32,793 bases of DNA from Chara braunii (Eukaryota > Streptophyta > Charophyceae > Charales > Characeae): NCBI GenBank assembly GCA_003427395.1, contig BFEA01000240.1, forward strand, positions 1,900,632 to 1,933,424. Reading direction: 5' to 3'. Position 1 is the stretch's first letter, and each line of letters opens with the position of its first letter. The notes beneath the pieces are model-generated. The model made no database searches, was not told where the DNA came from, and worked only from the letters and a program-made list of their open reading frames with translations. The position numbers and the translations under genes were made by a program. Of this stretch, positions 28,035 through 32,793 are shown one piece after another.

Positions 28035-28252
28035 CCTAGGCTACCATCAGGGCCGCCCAGGTGACCTTGCCTGCCCGGGCGGCCCAACCGTGCAAGGGCC
28101 AAAGTAGGTCACAGCGAAAAAATAATAAAATCGGAAAAATCCGAAAAAGAACTATGTTATGCAGAAAAATAAAGTTAACAACTTTTCAACTTTTGCCTCA
28201 GGGTCACATCGAAATTCTTTACCAAAATAAAAATAAAAATTAAAGTTAAAAA

Positions 28253-28993
28253 CAGGGTCACCAGCCCGTACGTACGGAGGTCTCCGGGCCGACCCCCGTA
28301 CGTACGGGCGTTCGGGGTCCCGTTCGGGGTCCGAACCCGACGGTGTTCGGCCCCCGCCAAAAAATATTTCGGGGTCTAAAAATAAGTTTTTTTTTCTGAT
28401 TTGTTGTTTTGTGAGATCTCTATGATGTGAGGTACATGCCTATAAATTTTGAAGTCATTTTTCTTAGCCAAACTAACATTAAAAATCGCCAAAGATGGCG
28501 GTGTCAAAACATGCTCGCCCACTCACTATTTTATTTTTACTTTAGTGCGGGGCCAAAAAAACAATATTATTTTTTGAAACTTTTTTAACGAGTTCTGTAT
28601 TATGTGAAGTACATGTCTGTAAATTTTCAGGGCATTTGGCTGTGCCAAAAAAACATAAAAATCGCCAAAGATGGCGGTGTCGAAAACGTTCTCGCTCACT
28701 CACTAATTTTAATTCTCTTCTCATTTTTTTTTATTTTTTTTATTATTGTTTATTAGTTTTATTTTCTGTATTTTATTTGTATCTCAAATTTGGTAAGGAG
28801 TTTGGATAAAATACTCAGACAAATGTTTTTTATTGTCTTTTTCTTCACAACATATCTCTTTTTCAGATTTTTTTTATTTTTTTTTTTTTTACTTTTTTTT
28901 TTTTTTTTTTTTTGGTCGGCGTTCGGTCCGAACGGCCGAACGCATCCCCCGCACGTTCGGGCGTTCGGCCCGTCCCGAATGCCGATTACCCTG
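28253..28993. mobile_element. Nested hAT-like non-autonomous element
   Basis: Starts CAGGGTCACC and ends, in reverse complement, CAGGGTAATC; ends of the form CAGGG are typical of hAT transposons. The 8 bases outside are GTTAAAAA (28245-28252) and ATTAAAAA (28994-29001), 7 of 8 equal, matching the 8-bp duplication of hAT elements. The subterminal regions are rich in TTCGG/CCGAA and CGTACG words. The middle holds a 177-base-period tandem duplication. No transposase is encoded. Assignment to hAT is inference from ends and duplication length. Confidence 0.65.
28413..28712. repeat. Tandem duplication inside the hAT-like element, 177-bp period
   Basis: Units begin at 28413 (GAGATCTCTATGATGTGAGG) and 28590 (GAGTTCTGTATTATGTGAAG). 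Each contains AAAATCGCCAAAGATGGCGG, then CTCGC followed by CACTCACTA. The second unit starts exactly 177 bases after the first. The CGCCA-AAGA-TGGCG core is a small palindrome conserved in both. Confidence 0.85.
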
Positions 28994-29080
28994 ATTAAAA
29001 AAATATTTTTTTGAATTTTGAATTATAATTTTTATTTGGCCCGGCCGGACAAGTGATCCTGGGCCACTCTGGTAGCCTAG

Positions 29081-29087
29081 ATTAATA
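29081..29087. repeat. Target-site duplication of copy B, right (ATTAATA)
   Basis: Exact copy of 28028-28034 directly after copy B. Confidence 0.7.
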
Positions 29088-29383
29088 CAAATGTCATGCA
29101 CCAACTTACTACCAAGTTACATATCTGTTTGGCCAAACAATACGGTCCATTCACACTGAGAATCCAGTCTTTCTCGTATGGAACATAATTGACTCGGACT
29201 TGGGGATTGGGGGGCAGGGTTGCATACCTGCCGACCACCAACCGCGACCGCCGACCGTTTTGCAGCCGACCAGTAGGGCAGACCGGTCGGCGGTCTGCCG
29301 ACCAGTCAGAAAACAGCCATCCACTGATTTTTTTCAAATCTGAGTTGGGGGCTGTACTGCGCTTGCTGAGTACAGCCCAAATC
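29088..29383. repeat. CCGACC-rich repeat with conserved hairpin, copy 2
   Basis: From about 29230 the sequence is a run of CCGACC, GACCGG and GACCAG words, as at 24710-24790. The hairpin GGGCTGTACT-GCGCTTGCTG-AGTACAGCCC at 29349-29378 matches 24322-24351. The adapter follows 5 bases later, so the right boundary is artificial. Confidence 0.65.
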
Positions 29384-29421
29384 CTGTCTCTTATACACAT
29401 CTAGATGTGTATAAGAGACAG
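29384..29421. other. Nextera mate-pair junction adapter, copy 3 (artefact)
   Basis: Identical 38-base mosaic-end junction. Short frames through it (MCIRDR, MYKRQ and SLIHI ends) are artefacts. Confidence 0.98.
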
Positions 29422-30239
29422 CTGTTATGGGGGTGTTGGGGGGGTGTATGGGGGTATTTGGGGCCGCTATGGAGGTGTTGGTGGGGTTATTGGGGGTTCT
29501 GCGGACGACCCCCAACCGATAGGTGCCGACCAGCCGATCAGTCAAGGGCGCTGACCATCGGGGTATGCAGCACTGATTGGGGGCTATAAATGAGCGTTTG
29601 AGGGGGTGTAAAGGGGTGAATGATCCGTGAATCTCAACTAACTTCCTATTCTATTCTTTATTCTTGAAATTAACGAGGAATATAGAGGTTACCCCGGTCC
29701 CCAAAGTCGTTTGTATTCCAATTCTCCAAAACAAAGAGGAGGATGGAAGACACATATGAAGTTATAAACTATCAAGAAACAGGTCATCAGTTTGAATCCT
29801 GCTGGAATCAGATAGATATAATCATATTATAATGTTACGGAACTTACAGAAATTAGGGGCTTTTGTTTTTTTTCCCCCCTTTTCCTTTGGACTATCTCTG
29901 GATTTGTATGTGTGCCCCCTTAATTTCCCAGGGGCCATGGTGATCGTCTCTATATATCATTCCAATTTTTGAGTGACTGTGACGTCCCGAAGGACAGATA
30001 ATGTTGGGGCCCTTAGGGGCTACTCCCCTTAAAATAACAAGAGCAGGATGCTAAGAACTGTTGAAACTTGAAAGGGGCAGTGAGTGTTGTGCTTGCTGCT
30101 GAGAGTGCCTCGGTCCGTTTTTTTTTGTTTGTGCTTGTTGCTGAGGCTGGCGGGGTTGCCAAGGTCTCCAGCTAACCAAGTCTTTATTTGGGGTGGGATT
30201 CCGATTTCATTTGTGTGGATGTTTCAATTTTGATTTCAT
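29422..30239. other. Repeat flank and intergenic DNA
   Basis: 29422-29575 is the same GGGGTGTT/CCGACC repeat type as 24601-24790. The rest has no recognised gene. A tRNA T-arm-like AGTTTGAATCCTGC at about 29790 has no tRNA around it. Confidence 0.5.
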
Positions 30240-30436
30240 TTGGGTGGGGGTTTCATGGGGTTTGGGGTCTGTGTGGGTGCTCTGAGTGTGGCGCTCCAGT
30301 TGCTGATGGTGGGAGAAAAGGGCAGTGCATATGTTTTTATATGCTGGACATTGTTCCTGATTCCATCATTCTACTTATCAAGAAGGATTGAGCAGTCGTT
30401 CGGGCCATTTGGGTACGCTATGTTCCTCTCGATGTG
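30240..30436 (+). CDS. Candidate terminal exon of a membrane protein
   Basis: An open stretch ending in TGA encodes up to 65 residues. The C-terminal part has a hydrophobic segment (AYVFICWTLFLIPSFYL) followed by SRRIEQSFGPFGYAMFLSM. A possible acceptor, GGCGCTCCAG, precedes TTGCTGATGG at about 30300, which would start an exon of about 45 codons. A donor-like GTACGC near the end (30412) is an alternative boundary. No family recognised. Hydrophobicity could also be chance in T-rich DNA. Confidence 0.25.
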
Positions 30437-30632
30437 ACCCGGTGATTAGTGATTGACCACTGCTAAGGGATGTGTTGTTCTCTCTCTTGCCTTTTGAGTT
30501 CATGCATTTTGTTTTTGCATGATTACCAGCGGACCATTTATAGTGGAAGTCGGAAGCTGAAGATGCCAGAAATGCGAATTCCATGGCGGCGGACTCACCA
30601 GCAATGCCAATTTCCAGAATTCTGCATTTATA

Positions 30633-30785
30633 CCTAGGCTACCAGCCGGGCGGGCTGCCCAGGTCACCTTTTGGCCCGGCCGTGCAAGGACCAAAGAAGG
30701 TCCTAGCAAAAAAAATAGAAAAATACAAAAGACATCCAAAAAACTGAAAAAAAATGTTTTTTTTAATTTTTTTTATTTTTTTTTT
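30633..30785. mobile_element. TIR transposon copy C, truncated
   Basis: Begins CCTAGGCTACCAGCC and continues GCCCAGGTCACC, then GGCCCGGCCGTGCAAGGACC, matching the left ends of copies A (reversed) and B. After about 150 bases it passes into A/T homopolymer runs and no right-hand inverted repeat is found, so the copy is truncated or decayed. Confidence 0.7.
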
Positions 30786-30882
30786 GCTTTCAGAACAGCC
30801 TTAAGGCACTACCTTTTGCATCTTCCTTTGGAGCAAGTTAACGTGCAAGTGACAGTTACAGGACCACAGGACTACCGACAAT

Positions 30883-31096
30883 GCTATGGGTGATGCTATG
30901 GACGATGCTATGGACGATGCTATGGGTGATGCTATGGATGATGCTATGGGTGATGCTATGGGTGATGCTATCATTGCTATGGATAATGCTATAGGTGGCG
31001 CTATGGATGATGCTGTGGGTGACGATATTGATGATGCTATGGGTGATGCTATGGATAATGCTATTGGTGATGCTATGGATGATGCTATAGATGGGA
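30883..31096. repeat. 12-bp minisatellite (GCTATGGRYGAT)n
   Basis: About 17 units of a 12-base repeat, consensus GCTATGGGTGAT or GCTATGGATGAT, with a few variants and one 9-base partial unit near 30970. Because the unit is a multiple of three, long frames appear on both strands (MGDAMDDA on plus, IASPIASS on minus). They look like by-products of the repeat, not genes. Confidence 0.9.
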
Positions 31097-31097
31097 T

Positions 31098-31280
31098 ATG
31101 ATGCATCCTATATTAGCACAGATGCCATTTTTGAGAGTGCATGTGTGTATGCAAAGTAGGGTATGCGTTGATATGGGTGGGGAACATATGTCTGCGGTGT
31201 ATAATCCTTTCAGTCTTTCAGAGAAAAGAAGGTGCATTATTATAGGTGGGGATTATACCTGCATTAGAGATAGGGCTTAG
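31098..31280 (+). pseudogene. Possible LINE endonuclease scrap
   Basis: The frame ends AVYNPFSLSEKRRCIIIGGD, then YTCIRDRA. This resembles the apurinic-like endonuclease of LINE retroelements, where a V-Y-x-P strand is followed by II-GGDFN-C. The spacing between the two motifs is much shorter than normal, so an internal deletion would be needed. The match rests on about 20 residues and is tentative. It fits the presence of LINE-type insertion signs at the U6 copy. Confidence 0.25.
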
Positions 31281-31367
31281 TAGGGTGTGAGATAGACATA
31301 TCTAGGGGGAAGTGTGTTGCGAGGCACAAGGCCTCGGTAAGCCCTACTGGGCCCTGTTATCAGCAAG

Positions 31368-32157
31368 GTCGGCCGCCCTATGTGAAGGCAGGGCCGAACT
31401 AGGCCTATTTTGGACTACCACGCAACTGGGGAAAATTTAGGCAGTTGCGCAGCGCCAGTTGGTTGAAAGCGCCCAGGCCCAGGCTGCCTTTATCGTATGT
31501 AACTGAGGCAGGCCCTGGGCCAGATACACAACATGGACCGAACACAGGCCGCGGGCAGTTGGGCATGGGTAACCACCACAGGCCCTGGGCCTGATTCGTC
31601 TGCACTGAGGCTCAGCCTCTCGGGGCCTACCGGAAGCTTCTGGGCCGGGGCCCAGTGCAGCCTTGCCGCACGCAGCAGGCAGGCCACTTCCATTTAGGAA
31701 AGGGCCTGCCTCCAGATTCGGCATTCGGGCACTGGGTGCATGCTGCGCTAATCGCTGGCCAGGCCCACGCGCTCACGGGCGAGCAGGGAGAGCAGGCAGC
31801 CATAGCCGAGCTGTGCTGCGCTGAGCTGGATGGGGCACGTGGTGGTCCTTGGGTGCAAGTGTCATCTGTGAGTGGGGGATTGAGGTTGTGAGTGATACGA
31901 GAGACATACCTGGTGCTTGAGGTGAACGGCATTGGCCGAGATCTGCTCGTACTTCGGGAGCTGTTGACGTCACCAGCGGCATTGTAGATAGGCTAGATAG
32001 GATCTGCCATTTGTAGTCTGGGCGCATAGCGCCAGATAGGATGTCGACATTGGTTCTTTGTTGATGATGATGAGACTATTCCAAAATTGTCACTTATGAG
32101 CTTTTGCTGTGCTCTTATTTGGTGGAACTCGTGTTGCAATTCTGCTTTTGGTTTGAG
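31368..32157 (+). repeat. Dispersed repeat R, copy 2 (790 bp)
   Basis: Second copy of the 25041-25830 repeat, same orientation and equal length. Differences are scattered substitutions and small indels. Open frames on the minus strand of this copy (31405-32027) are not preserved in copy 1. Confidence 0.8.
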
Positions 32158-32194
32158 GGGGTAGCTAATATCTGTCATCTATCTTTTCTCTCAG

Positions 32195-32278
32195 CCTGCT
32201 CTCCGAGGCCTTGGAGTGTTCCATGCAGTGATGATTGGTTGGGAAGTGGTTTTCTTTGCCACCACCAGAGATATTTGA
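32195..32278 (+). CDS. Candidate exon after a strong acceptor
   Basis: A textbook pyrimidine-rich acceptor (ATCTTTTCTCTCAG) precedes a frame that in phase 0 reads PALRGLGVFHAVMIGWEVVF and ends at TGA (32276-32278), 27 codons. It is hydrophobic and could be the end of a membrane protein. Another phase is open further, to about 32312. No family recognised. Confidence 0.25.
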   Translation, partial: PALRGLGVFHAVMIGWEVVFFATTRDI

Positions 32279-32531
32279 TGATATATGAGGAAGCGGCATT
32301 TTCACCACCATAAAAAAGACCGCCGTTAGGAACAACTGGGTCGTGAATGGAGGGCTATGCTGGGCTGTGTAGCTAAGCCATGGCATGGAGTTTCCGCGGC
32401 CGTAGGCATGCATGTGTTTGCTCTACAGGCTAACTCTTCCGCGGCCATAATGAAGTGCCTATAGCATGCTGTGCACGTTTATAAGTTTTCCCATTTACAA
32501 GTTGTTTTCTCAACTTCTTCTGATATTGCAG

Positions 32532-32657
32532 AGGTCTTGCTGCATACATGGCTATGACGTCGATCCCAACAACGCATCTTCTCGTTATTGTTGCAACCAT
32601 GTTGAAGTTTCTGATGTCGAAGATGGGGACAACAGGATGTCTGGCTCATCCTTGGGG
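32532..32657 (+). CDS. Candidate exon cut by an adapter
   Basis: Preceded by TTCTTCTGATATTGCAG. Two phases are open across all 126 bases; one encodes a hydrophobic stretch (TTHLLVIVATMLKFLM), the other a hydrophilic peptide. It runs directly into the adapter at 32658, so any downstream exon sequence is lost. Identity unknown. Confidence 0.2.
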
Positions 32658-32695
32658 CTGTCTCTTATACACATCTAGATGTGTATAAGAGACAG
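32658..32695. other. Nextera mate-pair junction adapter, copy 4 (artefact)
   Basis: Identical 38-base mosaic-end junction, joining the exon-like sequence to a piece of the retroelement 2 LTR. Confidence 0.98.
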
Positions 32696-32698
32696 GCT

Positions 32699-32793
32699 TC
32701 CCTCAGCCGTTGAGATCTCAACGCAAATGACGGCCCAGATTGGCCTGCAACAGAATTCCCTGTGGCCTTGATGCTGTCTGGGTACCTGCGCAC
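32699..32793 (-). repeat. Fragment of a retroelement 2 LTR
   Basis: Identical over all 95 bases to 23371-23465 of the 5' LTR and different at several positions from the 3' LTR (16097-16191). It is either a further copy of the family or a misplaced read from the 5' LTR itself. The window ends inside it. Confidence 0.93.

Larger units (their letters stand above)
28035..29080. mobile_element. TIR transposon copy B, interrupted by a hAT-like element
   Basis: Begins CCTAGGCTACCA and ends TGGTAGCCTAG, with ATTAATA duplicated outside. Its left 218 bases and right 80 bases match copy A, in reverse, including GGGCCACTCTGGTAGCCTAG at the end. The 741 bases between are a separate insertion (28253-28993). 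Without it, copy B would be about 300 bases, close to copy A. No transposase frame is present, so it is non-autonomous. Confidence 0.82.

Noticed and set aside
30801-31106. Minus-strand Ile-Ala-Ser repeat protein
   Set aside because: It is the translation of the 12-bp minisatellite, equally open on the other strand.
31405-32027. Minus-strand frames in repeat R copy 2 as a gene
   Set aside because: The frames are not preserved in copy 1 despite alignment over the full length.

Overview
The window looks like nuclear DNA of a green-lineage (streptophyte) eukaryote, read from a draft short-read assembly. Support comes from two Ty3/gypsy LTR retrotransposons, one primed by an initiator-Met-like tRNA site, from a decayed U6 snRNA copy close to the land-plant/green-algal consensus, from long CT/GA/CA microsatellites and from GT-AG exon-like islands. 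The Gag N-terminus with its VETRSGKST motif recalls Gag proteins I associate with the charophyte Chara braunii. That is from memory and unchecked. No complete host gene is visible.

Layout. 1-6571 is intergenic, repeat-rich DNA with a 44-bp inverted repeat, poly-A/T tracts, a 20-bp palindrome, one exon-like island (4014-4134), a CA/GA microsatellite, a 99-bp tandem duplication, a 20-bp-arm hairpin, and a U6 retropseudogene bounded by perfect 15-bp target-site duplications. 6572-15086 is retroelement 1 on the minus strand: LTRs about 98% alike, an intact Gag, and a pol broken by an amber codon and frameshifts. Its 5' leader holds nine GGTCAA boxes and its 5' LTR is interrupted by 500 Ns. 15391-23647 is retroelement 2, also minus strand and older (LTRs about 91% alike by eye), with gag and pol in fragments and an integrase-core deletion. 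Its 5' leader carries a striking array of CCACGTCAGC (bZIP/ACGT-type) boxes.

23652-32793 is a mosaic of small repeats: a purine-rich minisatellite, CCGACC-rich repeats with a conserved hairpin, and two copies of a 790-bp GGCC-rich dispersed repeat. It also holds three copies of a small terminal-inverted-repeat transposon ending CTAGGCTACCAG. One of these is split by a second, hAT-like element with CAGGGT ends. A 12-bp minisatellite, a possible LINE endonuclease scrap, and several exon-like islands encoding hydrophobic segments complete it.

Four perfect 38-bp Nextera mate-pair junction adapters (24394, 24563, 29384, 32658) are embedded in the right-hand 9 kb. They are not biology. They mean the sequences on either side of each need not be adjacent in the genome, so any gene model or repeat boundary crossing them is unsafe. 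Of everything natural in the window, the most interesting signals are the transcription-factor-box arrays carried in the leaders of both retroelements, the U6 retrocopy and the nested small transposons.
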